A DNA stretch of 64,000 nt from an uncultured Clostridia bacterium (GCA_944393255.1 CALXZP010000005.1:1-64000); one strand, 5' to 3'. Positions 1 through 7,392 are shown, counted from the first letter of the stretch. The notes: a model not told the origin generated them from the sequence alone. Numbers and translations: made by a program.

Positions 1-9
1 TACATATGA

Positions 10-15
10 TATAAT
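10..15 (+). promoter_or_regulatory. Probable -10 box of the first small ORF
   Basis: A perfect TATAAT lies 21 bp before the ATG at 36. The -35 region falls outside the window. The ribosome site GAGGTGA follows at about 24–30. Confidence 0.4.
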
Positions 16-35
16 GAAGCAAAGAGGTGATATTA

Positions 36-200
36 ATGGAAAGTGAAACAAAAGAAATACTTAATATGCTGCTTGAAGAGTTTCAAAATGTTAAAACGGA
101 GGTCAAGCAGAATACTGCTGAAACGCGCGAGCTGCGCAATGAAACGCGCGAGCTGCGCGGCATTATCGAGACAGAGATCAGACATATATTGCTTATATAA
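36..200 (+). CDS. Small coiled-coil protein, possibly truncated
   Basis: This is a 54-residue acidic/basic helical ORF with a GAGGTGA ribosome site 6 bp upstream. Residues 29–42 are two copies of the heptad ETRELR(N/G), encoded by a 21-bp direct duplication (120–140 and 141–161), so the product should form a coiled coil. It resembles the N-terminal part of small clostridial coiled-coil proteins of unknown function, which are usually longer, so the stop at 198 may reflect decay. No domain of known function is visible. The start is well supported by the ribosome site. The function is unknown. Confidence 0.45.
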   Translation: MESETKEILNMLLEEFQNVKTEVKQNTAETRELRNETRELRGIIETEIRHILLI

Positions 201-409
201 TGAGTGAGATCCTGAGGAGCTAACGCTCCCTTTGCAGGCTGTAATCGTTCGCAAACTCCGCTCTTTGAAAGCAAAGCGGAGTGTTGCTCCGATTTGAATT
301 ATTATACTTCAATGATCAGTATTTGTCAGCGCTCAAGATAAAATTGCAGCAGAAAATTTTCATGTGTCCGCATTGCGGCAGCATGATCCGTCCGTGCTTC
401 GGCTTGCTC
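201..409. other. Intergenic stretch with a hairpin, no gene seen
   Basis: Between the small coiled-coil ORF and the proB stop codon there is no convincing gene. A hairpin is visible at about 254–282, with arms ACTCCGCT and AGCGGAGT. No proA follows proB on the minus strand. Confidence 0.4.
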
Positions 410-1189
410 TCAATATGCCTTAAAGAGCGTGCCGACCTTTTTTCCGTCCATAACGTCGTAGAGAGAGTCGATGTTCTTTCCGTTGAGTATCATCATGCTT
501 ATGCCCGCGTCGTTTGCGAGCTTTGCCGCCTGAAGCTTTGTTACCATGCCGCCCGTGCCCAGACTGCTTCCCGCGCCTCCGGCGTTGTTTTCAACGCTTT
601 CTATATCCTCGACCCTTGAAATGAGCTTTGCATCGGGATTGGAGCGCGGATCGGCGTCGTAGAGACCGTCTATATCCGAGAAAAGTATCAGGATATCAGC
701 CTTTATGAGCGCCGCGACGATGGCGGAGAGGTTGTCGTTGTCGCCGAACTCGATCTCCTCGACCGCAACGGTGTCGTTTTCGTTCACTATCGGGATAATG
801 CCCATCTCAAACAGTGTGCTGAACGTGTTCTTTATATGCTCGCGGCGGCTTTCGCTGTTCACGTCCGGGCGGGTCAGAAGTATCTGCGCCACGGTCGAAT
901 GGTAGTCGGCGAACATGTTGTCATAGAGGGCCATCAGCTCGCACTGTCCTATCGCGGCAAGCGACTGCTTCACCTTCGTGTCCGCCGGACGCTCCGTGAT
1001 GCCGAGCTTGCTCATCGCCACGCCTATCGCGCCCGAGGATACGAGGACGACCTCATAGCCGCTGTTGCGCATATCGGAAAGCACTCTCGCAAGAGCGTGC
1101 ATTTGTCTTAGATTTATCTTTCCCGTTTTGCTGTTTATGATAGTTGACGTGCCTACCTTTACAACTATGCGGTTGTTTTTGTTTTTCAT
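410..1189 (-). CDS. proB: Glutamate 5-kinase
   Basis: The product phosphorylates glutamate to glutamyl-5-phosphate, the first step of proline synthesis in the cytoplasm. At 259 residues it is the short form, with an amino-acid-kinase domain and no C-terminal PUA domain. Visible motifs are the N-terminal VVKVGTSTI, the SSGAI loop (VSSGAIGV), the NENDTV substrate loop and the FSDIDGLYD segment, followed by the GTGGM loop near the C-terminus. The ATG at 1189 is preferred over an upstream in-frame ATG at 1276 because the family begins near MKNKNNRIVVKVG and an AAGGA/CGGAG ribosome site precedes it. The usual partner proA is not downstream in this window. Confidence 0.93.
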   Translation of the reverse strand: MKNKNNRIVVKVGTSTIINSKTGKINLRQMHALARVLSDMRNSGYEVVLVSSGAIGVAMSKLGITERPADTKVKQSLAAIGQCELMALYDNMFADYHSTVAQILLTRPDVNSESRREHIKNTFSTLFEMGIIPIVNENDTVAVEEIEFGDNDNLSAIVAALIKADILILFSDIDGLYDADPRSNPDAKLISRVEDIESVENNAGGAGSSLGTGGMVTKLQAAKLANDAGISMMILNGKNIDSLYDVMDGKKVGTLFKAY

Positions 1190-1305
1190 TGCTCCGATCC
1201 TTTCCGGGACATTCTGCGCGCGCAAAAAGCCCTTCGCGTTGATTATCCGCCGGATAACTGCGGGATGCGGAGGCATTTTGCGGCTATCATGCGGATCATC
1301 TATAT

Positions 1306-1334
1306 ATTATACATCGAAAGGCTTGATTTGTAAA
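1306..1334 (-). promoter_or_regulatory. Promoter of proB
   Basis: On the minus strand TTTACA (1329–1334) and TATAAT (1306–1311) are separated by 17 bp. This gives an untranslated leader of roughly 110 nt before the proB ATG. The leader contains a small hairpin, ATTATCCG/CGGATAA. Confidence 0.65.
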
Positions 1335-1370
1335 GAGTCGATCTTATTTTTTTTCGTGAACCGGGCATAT

Positions 1371-2162
1371 TTACTGCTTGTTTCTTCTCACTATCACCGT
1401 AAATTCTTCGCCCCAGTCGTGAGAACGTTCTTTAAGCTCCGCGTCCATGCCGCTTTTTCTCACCAGCTTTACCGCGCCCGAGAGGGTGTTGCGGAGGAGC
1501 TTAACATCCTTCATCCTGCCCATGTGCAGCCCGGGCGCCGTTCCGGTCTTTAATATATCCGAAACGAATTTTATGGTGTCGTATTCGCTCATGGAATTTT
1601 CGCATATCTGCACCGCCGCTTCTATCTGCGTTTTTTTGTCGCGTATGTGCAGGAGCGCGTGCGCCTGGCGCTCGGTCAGCCCGAAGCTGCGTATGTATTT
1701 CCTGACGAGCGGATCGAGCTTCATAAGGTCTATGCGCTCCTTGATGTCGTAAGGCGAGCCGCCTATCTTGCGTGAAAGGTCGTGGCTTGAAAGGCCGCTG
1801 CGGCGGACGAGCTTTTTATAGCTTTCCGCTATCTCCAGAAAGGACAGATCCTCGCGCTGCAGGTTTTCAAGCAGCGAGAGAATGGCGCAGTCGGAGCCGT
1901 CGGTGTCGAGGATGATGCAGGGGATATCGGTCAGCCCTGCTCCAAACGCCGCGCGGTAGCGGCGTTCGCCGCTTATCAGCTCGTATTCTCCGTCCTCCTC
2001 AAGCTCCCGCACCGTTATGGGAGATATAACTCCGTAGCGCTCTATGGAGCGCGTCAGCGAGTCCATCGCCTCGGGATCGAAATATTTGCGCGGCTGCTCG
2101 TGATTGGGACGTATGCGGCTCAGCGGTATGTATTTTATTCTGTTATTTAAGCTGTCTGACAT
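1371..2162 (-). CDS. noc: ParB/Noc-family nucleoid occlusion or partition protein
   Basis: This 263-residue ParB-family protein has the N-terminal CTP-binding fold motifs: the GERRYRAA box near residues 68–75 and the ENLQRED box near 100–106. A helix-turn-helix region follows (about residues 125–160). ParB-type proteins load on specific DNA sites and slide as CTP-dependent clamps. The position directly after rsmG and the absence of a parA (soj) neighbour match the Noc branch of Firmicutes, but Spo0J/ParB cannot be excluded. The ATG at 2162 has AGGTG six bases upstream. A GTG at 2171 would place the ribosome site inside the gene. It has its own promoter and a structured leader. Confidence 0.8.
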   Translation of the reverse strand: MSDSLNNRIKYIPLSRIRPNHEQPRKYFDPEAMDSLTRSIERYGVISPITVRELEEDGEYELISGERRYRAAFGAGLTDIPCIILDTDGSDCAILSLLENLQREDLSFLEIAESYKKLVRRSGLSSHDLSRKIGGSPYDIKERIDLMKLDPLVRKYIRSFGLTERQAHALLHIRDKKTQIEAAVQICENSMSEYDTIKFVSDILKTGTAPGLHMGRMKDVKLLRNTLSGAVKLVRKSGMDAELKERSHDWGEEFTVIVRRNKQ

Positions 2163-2192
2163 TCTTATCACCTGTACTCTGTATTAGTATTC

Positions 2193-2329
2193 CCCGTAAA
2201 CGGGAAAGCGGCGAACGCTGTCACCGAATATACGGTATCCGTTCGCCGCCTGCCCTCGGTGGTGGAAGGTGTAAGACAAACTTGGGGGTAACAGGAAGTC
2301 CTGTTTGTATCTGTTATACCTGTCTTACA
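2193..2329 (-). promoter_or_regulatory. Structured 5' leader of the noc gene
   Basis: The untranslated leader of about 165 nt contains four nested or serial inverted repeats: TGTAAGACA/TGTCTTACA (2270–2278 with 2321–2329) enclosing AACAGGA/TCCTGTT (2290–2305); GCGGCGAACG/CGTTCGCCGC (2208–2217 with 2240–2249) enclosing ACCG/CGGT; and CCCG/CGGG (2193–2204). No U-run follows, so it is not an obvious terminator. I do not recognise a known riboswitch class. Confidence 0.55.
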
Positions 2330-2335
2330 GATATG

Positions 2336-2364
2336 ATTATAGCACGGCCGCCGCGCGATGTAAA
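2336..2364 (-). promoter_or_regulatory. Promoter of the noc gene
   Basis: TTTACA (2359–2364) and a perfect TATAAT (2336–2341) on the minus strand are separated by 17 bp. Together with the rsmG terminator just upstream this makes noc a separate transcription unit. Confidence 0.65.
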
Positions 2365-2376
2365 GGAAAAAGAACC

Positions 2377-2412
2377 GACAAAAAAAGACGCGCTTCGCTA
2401 TTTGCGCGTCTT
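2377..2412 (-). terminator. Intrinsic terminator of the rsmG operon
   Basis: On the minus strand the stem AAGACGCGC/GCGCGTCTT (2404–2412 with 2385–2393) is followed by a U-run. The 5' arm overlaps the last codons and stop of rsmG. Confidence 0.85.
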
Positions 2413-3129
2413 ATAAGCCTTCTCGACAGGGACTGCCGTCGATTTTCCTCCTCTGCGGGGGAATTGTGACGGAGTTTTGCGGATCTTTTTTATGACGGCT
2501 ATCTTGTGGTCCAGCTCCGTGAACGGTATCTCCGCGCTGTGCACGGTCTCGAGCCGTCCGCCGAGTATCTCTATCGCCCGCGCCGCGTCCTCAAGCTCCG
2601 CCTCTGCAAGAGGCCCCTTGAGAGCAAGGAAGTATCCGCCGGGCTTCACGAACGGCAGACACCATTCCGCGAGCGTCCGCATGTTTGCGACCGCGCGTGA
2701 TACGACGGCGTCGAAGCGTTCGCGGTACTTAGGATCGTTTCCCGCGTCCTCCGCGCGGGCATGGACGAAGCTTATCCCGTCAGATATCCCCATTGCCTCC
2801 GCCGCGTCGCGCATGAACGTTACGCGCTTGCCGAGCGAGTCGAGCAGCGTCAGCTCCGTTTCCGGAGCGGCGCATTTTAAGACCAGTCCCGGAAAGCCCG
2901 CGCCGGAGCCTACGTCGATGACGCGCCCCTTTATAAGCCCGAGGGGCAGGGGAGTGAGGCTGTCCAGAAAATGCTTTGATATCACCTCGTCCGGCTCGGT
3001 TATCCTTGTGAGGTTTACCGAACGGTTTCGTTCCGTAAGTATATCGTAATAGCGGCGCAGCGCGTCCGCCTGTGCGGCGGAGAGCGAAACTCCGAGCATT
3101 GCCGCGCCTTGTATCAGCTTTTCACGCAT
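2398..3129 (-). CDS. rsmG: 16S rRNA (guanine-527-N7)-methyltransferase
   Basis: RsmG (GidB) methylates G527 of 16S rRNA using S-adenosylmethionine. The product is about 243 residues. It has the class I methyltransferase motif VIDVGSGAGFPG near residues 68–79, then LTLLDS and the SRAVANM segment typical of the family. The ATG at 3129 sits nine bases after GGAGG. An ATG at 3138 overlaps the tatD stop but is too close to the ribosome site. It is the last gene of the DJ-1/fau/tatD/rsmG run and ends inside the terminator stem. The C-terminal tail is basic (RRGGKS and KTRK). Confidence 0.94.
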   Translation of the reverse strand: MREKLIQGAAMLGVSLSAAQADALRRYYDILTERNRSVNLTRITEPDEVISKHFLDSLTPLPLGLIKGRVIDVGSGAGFPGLVLKCAAPETELTLLDSLGKRVTFMRDAAEAMGISDGISFVHARAEDAGNDPKYRERFDAVVSRAVANMRTLAEWCLPFVKPGGYFLALKGPLAEAELEDAARAIEILGGRLETVHSAEIPFTELDHKIAVIKKIRKTPSQFPRRGGKSTAVPVEKAYKTRK

Positions 3130-3134
3130 GTTCT

Positions 3135-3917
3135 TCATACCTCCCCGATCTCAATACCGAAAAGGCGTTTTCCGTTCTCAAAGGTCACAGCTTCCAGCTC
3201 ATCCGCCCCAACGCCGCGTATTTGGGAAAGCGTATCGAGCACGTGCGGCAGATACAGCGATGAATTGCGCTTGCCGCGGTGCGGAACGGGCGCAAGATAC
3301 GGCGAATCCGTCTCTATAAGCAGCCTGTCCGACGGCACAGCCTTTGCCGCCTCGCGCAGCTTAACGGCGTTTTTGAAGGTCAGAGAGCCGCCGAACGCGA
3401 TGTACATGCCGAGCTTTTCGGTTATCTCGCGAACCATCTCCGCGCTGCCAGAGTAGCAGTGGAAAACGCCGCCGAACTCCCAGACCCTGTGCTCTGCAAG
3501 GATGCGCAGCGTGTCGCCGTGCGCTTCGCGGTCGTGGATGATGACCGGCAGTCCCAGTTCCCGCGCAAGCTCGAGCTGCTCGCCGAAGATCCGCTGCTGC
3601 GCGGACTTCGTTTCGGTCGTCCAGTAGTAGTCCAGACCGATCTCGCCTATGGCCTTTATTTTGGGGTGTGCGCAGGAGCGCCTGAGCTTGCCGATATAGT
3701 CCGATCCCGCGCCGGCGGCGTCCTCAGGATGAACGCCTACAGCTCCGTACATGAACGGATACTTTTCGCAAAGCTCTATTATATCCGCTATCTCACCGGT
3801 GTTCGAGCACGCGTTCATTATGAGTCCTATCCCGTTTTCGGGCATGGAGGCGAGAAGGGCGCTCCGGTCGGGATCGAACTTTGCGTCGTTGTAATGTGCA
3901 TGAGTGTCAAAAATCAT
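3135..3917 (-). CDS. tatD: TatD-family metal-dependent hydrolase/DNase
   Basis: This 260-residue TIM-barrel hydrolase of the TatD family hydrolyses nucleic acids using two metal ions. The metal-binding motifs are all present: the N-terminal HAH (residues 6–8), GEIGLD near 91–96, IIHDREA near 124–130, FHCYSG near 152–157 and ETDSPYL near 202–208. The gene overlaps the end of the upstream cyclo-ligase gene by 11 bp and its stop abuts rsmG, so translation is probably coupled. A GAGGATC ribosome site precedes the ATG. Confidence 0.92.
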   Translation of the reverse strand: MIFDTHAHYNDAKFDPDRSALLASMPENGIGLIMNACSNTGEIADIIELCEKYPFMYGAVGVHPEDAAGAGSDYIGKLRRSCAHPKIKAIGEIGLDYYWTTETKSAQQRIFGEQLELARELGLPVIIHDREAHGDTLRILAEHRVWEFGGVFHCYSGSAEMVREITEKLGMYIAFGGSLTFKNAVKLREAAKAVPSDRLLIETDSPYLAPVPHRGKRNSSLYLPHVLDTLSQIRGVGADELEAVTFENGKRLFGIEIGEV

Positions 3918-4464
3918 CGTAGATCCTCTTTTCGGTTATTATCATATCCATTGCCGCATCGTGCGGCAGCATCGGAACGGAGCCGAGCAGCTGGAAATCG
4001 TGGCATATGCCGATCTTTACGCCGCGGAACACGGACAGAAACCTGTCGTAATACCCCGCGCCGAAGCCCAGTCTTCCGCCGTTTCGACCGAACGCCAGAC
4101 CCGGGATAAGCGCCGCGTCTATCTCGTCCGGCGATACCGGCACGGCCGTGCGCGGCTCGCATATCCCGTACGCGCCTTTTACGAGCTCGGTCTCGGAGGT
4201 TATCAGCGACGGTATTATAGTATACGTGTCCGTGTCGCTGACGGGTATGACCGCGCGTTTCGTTTCAAGCACGCGCGAAAGGATACCGTCCGTTTCCGGC
4301 TCGTTGAACGACGACATATACAGCATGACCGTACGTGCTCTCTTAAACACCTCGGTCGTGAAAAGCAGCTCTGCTATGGCGCGGCTGTTTTCGGCAAGGC
4401 GGACGGGCGTCAGCGAACGCCGCTCCGCCTTCATGCTGCGGCGCAGCTCGTCCTTAGTCATCAT
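3907..4464 (-). CDS. 5-formyltetrahydrofolate cyclo-ligase
   Basis: The enzyme converts 5-formyl-THF to 5,10-methenyl-THF with ATP, which salvages folate one-carbon units. The 185-residue product carries the family signature PGLAFGRNGGRLGFGAGYYD near residues 120–139 and the basic N-terminal ATP-binding segment (KDELRRSMKAERR). It overlaps the upstream DJ-1 gene by 11 bp and tatD by 11 bp. There is little ribosome-site sequence before its ATG, so translational coupling is likely. The family is also named fau, ygfA or MTHFS. Confidence 0.93.
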   Translation of the reverse strand: MMTKDELRRSMKAERRSLTPVRLAENSRAIAELLFTTEVFKRARTVMLYMSSFNEPETDGILSRVLETKRAVIPVSDTDTYTIIPSLITSETELVKGAYGICEPRTAVPVSPDEIDAALIPGLAFGRNGGRLGFGAGYYDRFLSVFRGVKIGICHDFQLLGSVPMLPHDAAMDMIITEKRIYDDF

Positions 4465-4996
4465 ACTGCATGTCTGCGCGCAGCGCCTGCGCCGCGTCCG
4501 CGCCCTTGAGTGCGGAAACGATCGCGAAGCCGAACTCCGCCGCCGCGCCCGGGCCGCGTCCCGTTATGATACGTCCGTCGGCAACGCATTTTTCACCTGT
4601 TATTTCCGCGCCGTAGCAGTACTTTTCAAAGCCGGGGAAGCATGTCGCGCGCTTGCCCGAAAGCAGCTGCTTTTTGCCGAGTATGGACGGCGCGGCGCAT
4701 ATTGCCGCGATATATCCGCCGCGTACGAGCGCTTCGTTTATGAGCGCGTGAACGCCGTTTGAAGCGTCGAGGTGCAGGTGTCCCATGCCTCCGGGCAGGA
4801 CGAGCATCTCCATGCCGTCCGCGTCCGCATCCTCCAGCATGATATCCGCCTCGACGTTTATGCCGTGCGCACCACTGACCATTCTGCCGTCCATGACAGA
4901 TACCGTCTTTACCTCGATACCGGCGCGGCGCATGATGTCCACGGGCTCTATTGCCTCTGTTTCTTCAAAATCGTCTGCAAGCAATACATATACCAT
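4454..4996 (-). CDS. DJ-1/PfpI-family protein
   Basis: This 180-residue flavodoxin-like DJ-1 superfamily protein has the conserved acidic residue in DDFEETEA (residues 8–15) and the nucleophile-elbow cysteine in AAICAAP near residue 99. Family members act as deglycases, chaperones or glyoxalases, and the exact activity cannot be read from sequence. It is the first gene of an overlapping minus-strand operon with folate cyclo-ligase, tatD and rsmG. A TATAAT-like box lies about 30–40 bp upstream, but its -35 is poor. Confidence 0.9.
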   Translation of the reverse strand: MVYVLLADDFEETEAIEPVDIMRRAGIEVKTVSVMDGRMVSGAHGINVEADIMLEDADADGMEMLVLPGGMGHLHLDASNGVHALINEALVRGGYIAAICAAPSILGKKQLLSGKRATCFPGFEKYCYGAEITGEKCVADGRIITGRGPGAAAEFGFAIVSALKGADAAQALRADMQYDD

Positions 4997-5118
4997 AATT
5001 ATCTGTTCCTTTCCGTTTCTTTATTATACTATATTATTTTACCATACACTGACCCGTTTGGCAACGGTCTCGTGAGAAAAAAAGCAGCGTCCGGAAAAAC
5101 GGGCGGAGCGCCGCGGCT

Positions 5119-5439
5119 CTACGCGTGTTCTTCCTTATACCGCTCTCCCCATGCGCTCATGGAATCGAGCACCGGTTTGAGGCTCAGGCCTGTTTCGGTG
5201 AGCGTATATTCCACGCGCGGCGGAACCTCGGGGTAGACCCTGCGAGTGAGCAGTCCGCACTCCTCCATCGAGCGCAGGTCTGCGGTCAGCACCTTTTGAG
5301 ATATGCCGCCCAGCGAGCGCTTAAGCTCGCCGAAGCGCATCGTGCCGTTGAGCAGGTCGCGTATTATAAGCACCTTCCAGCGGTCGGATATGAGCATGAG
5401 CGTAGTCTCGACCGGACATGCGGGAAGTTCCTTTTTCAT
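5119..5439 (-). CDS. HxlR-family transcriptional regulator
   Basis: This is a 106-residue winged-helix regulator with the classic HxlR layout: an N-terminal CPVE (conserved cysteine at residue 7), SDRWKVLIIRDLL, MRFGELKRSLGGISQKVLTADLRSMEECGLL and the YPEVPPRVEYTLTETG wing. Several relatives sense electrophiles or oxidants through that N-terminal cysteine, so a redox role is possible here. The start chosen (5439) has GGAGGT eight bases upstream. An in-frame ATG at 5466 lacks this. It is transcribed away from the tRNA and alcohol dehydrogenase genes. Confidence 0.9.
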   Translation of the reverse strand: MKKELPACPVETTLMLISDRWKVLIIRDLLNGTMRFGELKRSLGGISQKVLTADLRSMEECGLLTRRVYPEVPPRVEYTLTETGLSLKPVLDSMSAWGERYKEEHA

Positions 5440-5474
5440 AGGTATGTACCTCCGTTTATTGTTCATCTGTTTTT

Positions 5475-5503
5475 ATTCTAACATAAAACCTGAAAAAGTG
5501 CAA
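5475..5503 (-). promoter_or_regulatory. Promoter of the hxlR gene
   Basis: TTGCAC (5498–5503) and TAGAAT (5475–5480) on the minus strand have a 17-bp spacer, about 35 bp before the chosen start. Confidence 0.55.
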
Positions 5504-5615
5504 CCGTAATATCGGTCCGGCTCATGAAACAGTCAAAAAAATTGCGCGGCTATGCGCTTTTTGCCCGGGTTTCTTTATTGCGGAACAAAAAAATAAATTT
5601 TTTTGAAAAAAAGTA

Positions 5616-5644
5616 TTGACAAATAAGGCAGGACGTGCTATAAT
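5616..5644 (+). promoter_or_regulatory. Consensus sigma-A promoter of tRNA-Glu
   Basis: A perfect TTGACA (5616–5621), 17-bp spacer and perfect TATAAT (5639–5644) end 13 bp before the tRNA 5' end. Confidence 0.9.
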
Positions 5645-5657
5645 AGAAAAGTAGTTT

Positions 5658-5732
5658 GGCTCGTTGGTCAAGCGGTCAAGACTCCGGCCTCTCACGCCGG
5701 CAACGCGGGTTCGATTCCCGCACGAGTCACCA
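5658..5732 (+). tRNA. tRNA-Glu (anticodon CUC)
   Basis: A 75-nt cloverleaf can be folded by eye. The acceptor stem is GGCTCGT/ACGAGTC with one G·U pair. The anticodon stem CCGGC/GCCGG encloses the loop CTCTCAC (anticodon CTC), and the T arm is GCGGG TTCGATT CCCGC. The 3' CCA is encoded. It is a single gene with its own promoter and terminator. Confidence 0.95.
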
Positions 5733-5739
5733 GCATTGA

Positions 5740-5780
5740 GGATATACGAACACTTTTCCGTGTCCGTATATCCTTTTTTT
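5740..5780 (+). terminator. Intrinsic terminator of tRNA-Glu
   Basis: A 14-bp stem with one mismatch (GGATATACGAACAC with GTGTCCGTATATCC) is followed by a T-run. Confidence 0.9.
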
Positions 5781-5825
5781 ATTCTTTCATGTGTTCCGGG
5801 CATAGATAATAATTCGTAAGAAGTA

Positions 5826-5855
5826 TTTGACACGGTGTCAAAATAGTGGTACAAT
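5826..5855 (+). promoter_or_regulatory. Promoter with overlapping palindrome before the alcohol dehydrogenase
   Basis: TTGACA (5827–5832), a 17-bp spacer and TACAAT (5850–5855) form a strong promoter. The -35 box lies inside an 8-1-8 inverted repeat, TTTGACAC-G-GTGTCAAA (5826–5842), which is a likely repressor operator. Confidence 0.7.
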
Positions 5856-5924
5856 ATATACAAGGGCAATGTATGCCTTAATGACGGACGGCTTTGCGGC
5901 CGTGATAAAGGGAGGAATATTATT

Positions 5925-7091
5925 ATGTTAGGAAATTTTGTTTACAGCAATCCGACAAGGCTCTGCTTCGGCGAGGGCTCGCTTGACCGCCTTAAGGGCG
6001 AGCTTGAAAATTACGGCGGCAGGGTAATGCTGGTCTACGGCGGCGGTTCCATAAAGAAAAACGGGATATACGATAAGGTCACCGCGATACTCAAGGACTG
6101 CGGCAAGACGGTTTTTGAGGACGCGGGCGTTATGCCAAACCCGACGGTCGAAAAGCTTTACGAGGGGTGCAGGATCGCAAGGGAAAACGAAGTGGATCTT
6201 ATACTGGCTGTAGGCGGCGGCTCGGTATGCGACTATTCAAAGGCGGTCTCTGTTTCGGCATACTGCGAAGAGGATCCGTGGGACAAATATTATCTGCGGA
6301 TGGAGGAGCCGGACAACAAGATCATTCCGGTCGGCTGCGTACTCACCATGGTGGGCACGGGCTCGGAGATGAACGGCGGCTCGGTCATAACCAACCATGA
6401 AACGAAGCTCAAAATAGGACACGTGTTCGGCGACAATGTGTTCCCGAAATTTTCGATACTCGATCCGACGTTCACCTATACTCTGCCCAAATACCAGATG
6501 ACGGCGGGATTTTTCGATATCATGAACCATATAACGGAGCAGTATTTCTCGGATACGGACGATTCGACGTCCGATTATGTAATGGAGGGGCTTATGCGTT
6601 CGCTCATCCACAGCTCGAGGATAGCAGTAAAGGAGCCGGAAAATTACGAGGCGCGCAGCAATATCATGTGGACTGCCACATGGGCGCTGAACACCTTCGT
6701 GGCTATGGGAAAGACCACGGACTGGATGGTGCATATGATCGGTCATGCGGTCGGCGCGTACACCAACGCAACGCACGGGATGGCGCTGGCGGCGGTCGCG
6801 CTCCCGTATTACAGAAAGATATGTCCTTACGGACTGGAAAAATTCAAAAGGTTTGCGGTGAACGTATGGGACGTGCGTCCCGAGGGCAGGACCGACGAGG
6901 AGATCGCGGCGGCCGGACTTTCCGCTATGGAGGACTGGATGAAGGAGATAGGCCTTGTTATGAAAATATCCGAGCTGGGAGCGACGGAGGATATGATAGA
7001 GGGCATTGCCGACGCGACCTTCATAAACAGCGGCGGCTATAAGGAGCTGACCCGCGATGAGGTAATAGATATCCTTAAAGAGAGTATGTGA
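5925..7091 (+). CDS. Iron-containing alcohol dehydrogenase (butanol dehydrogenase type)
   Basis: This 388-residue group III (iron-type) dehydrogenase probably reduces aldehydes to alcohols with NAD(P)H during fermentation. It has the nucleotide-binding GGGS loop (GGGSVCDYSKA near 97–107), VGTGSEMN near 143–150, and metal ligands in the D..NH and H..GH segments (FFDIMNHITEQY and MVHMIGHAVGAYTNATHG). The overall sequence resembles clostridial BdhA and YqhD. A GGGAGG ribosome site precedes the ATG. It is monocistronic, with a palindromic operator at the promoter and a terminator at 7233–7274. Substrate range is inferred only. Confidence 0.92.
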   Translation: MLGNFVYSNPTRLCFGEGSLDRLKGELENYGGRVMLVYGGGSIKKNGIYDKVTAILKDCGKTVFEDAGVMPNPTVEKLYEGCRIARENEVDLILAVGGGSVCDYSKAVSVSAYCEEDPWDKYYLRMEEPDNKIIPVGCVLTMVGTGSEMNGGSVITNHETKLKIGHVFGDNVFPKFSILDPTFTYTLPKYQMTAGFFDIMNHITEQYFSDTDDSTSDYVMEGLMRSLIHSSRIAVKEPENYEARSNIMWTATWALNTFVAMGKTTDWMVHMIGHAVGAYTNATHGMALAAVALPYYRKICPYGLEKFKRFAVNVWDVRPEGRTDEEIAAAGLSAMEDWMKEIGLVMKISELGATEDMIEGIADATFINSGGYKELTRDEVIDILKESM

Positions 7092-7105
7092 AATATGCCT
7101 CTGCA

Positions 7106-7182
7106 CGGAACGCATTAATGCGTTCCGTCAGGTCATTCCGAATGCCGGGTAAAAAAACGGAAGGGATAGATCCCTTCCCGGC
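7106..7182. repeat. Palindromic REP-like composite, left of relB
   Basis: This holds two palindromes. CGGAACGCATT/AATGCGTTCCG (7106–7127) is perfect. GGAAGGGAT-AG-ATCCCTTCC (7159–7178) is enclosed by GCCGGG/CCCGGC (7144–7149 with 7177–7182). Both types recur at 7684–7755 and at 45.96–46.13 kb. Confidence 0.8.
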
Positions 7183-7232
7183 AACCCCCAAAATGATAGG
7201 GTTCCAGCCTTAAATTTATTAAAAGATTATCC

Positions 7233-7274
7233 AATAACCGCTTATATCCGAATATCGGGGGCGGTTATTTTTTT
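7233..7274 (+). terminator. Intrinsic terminator downstream of adh
   Basis: The stem AATAACCGC/GCGGTTATT (7233–7241 with 7261–7269) is followed by eight T residues. Confidence 0.8.
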
Positions 7275-7316
7275 ATGTTCCTGAATTTTACCTCCGTTCT
7301 CAAAATATTTTTAATT

Positions 7317-7361
7317 ATTTTCGTGCAAAGTGTTGACATTTTCGTGCAAATTGCATATAAT
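7317..7361 (+). promoter_or_regulatory. relB promoter with two direct repeats
   Basis: Perfect TTGACA (7333–7338) and TATAAT (7356–7361) boxes have a 17-bp spacer. ATTTTCGTGCAAA occurs twice (7317–7329 and 7338–7350), offset by 21 bp, i.e. two helical turns. This suits co-operative binding of a small regulator such as the antitoxin itself. Confidence 0.75.
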
Positions 7362-7392
7362 ATAGTTATAAACTATGAAAGGAGATGTTTTT

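Larger units (their letters stand above)
7092..7392. other. Intergenic region between adh and relB
   Basis: This roughly 300-bp stretch holds the palindromic repeat composite (7106–7182), an intrinsic terminator (7233–7274), and the relB promoter with its direct repeats (7317–7361). No gene was seen in it. Confidence 0.7.

Noticed and set aside
1190..1276. N-terminal extension of proB to the ATG at 1276
   Set aside because: The extension covers the leader downstream of the promoter, has no family similarity and no ribosome site. The start at 1189 fits the family.
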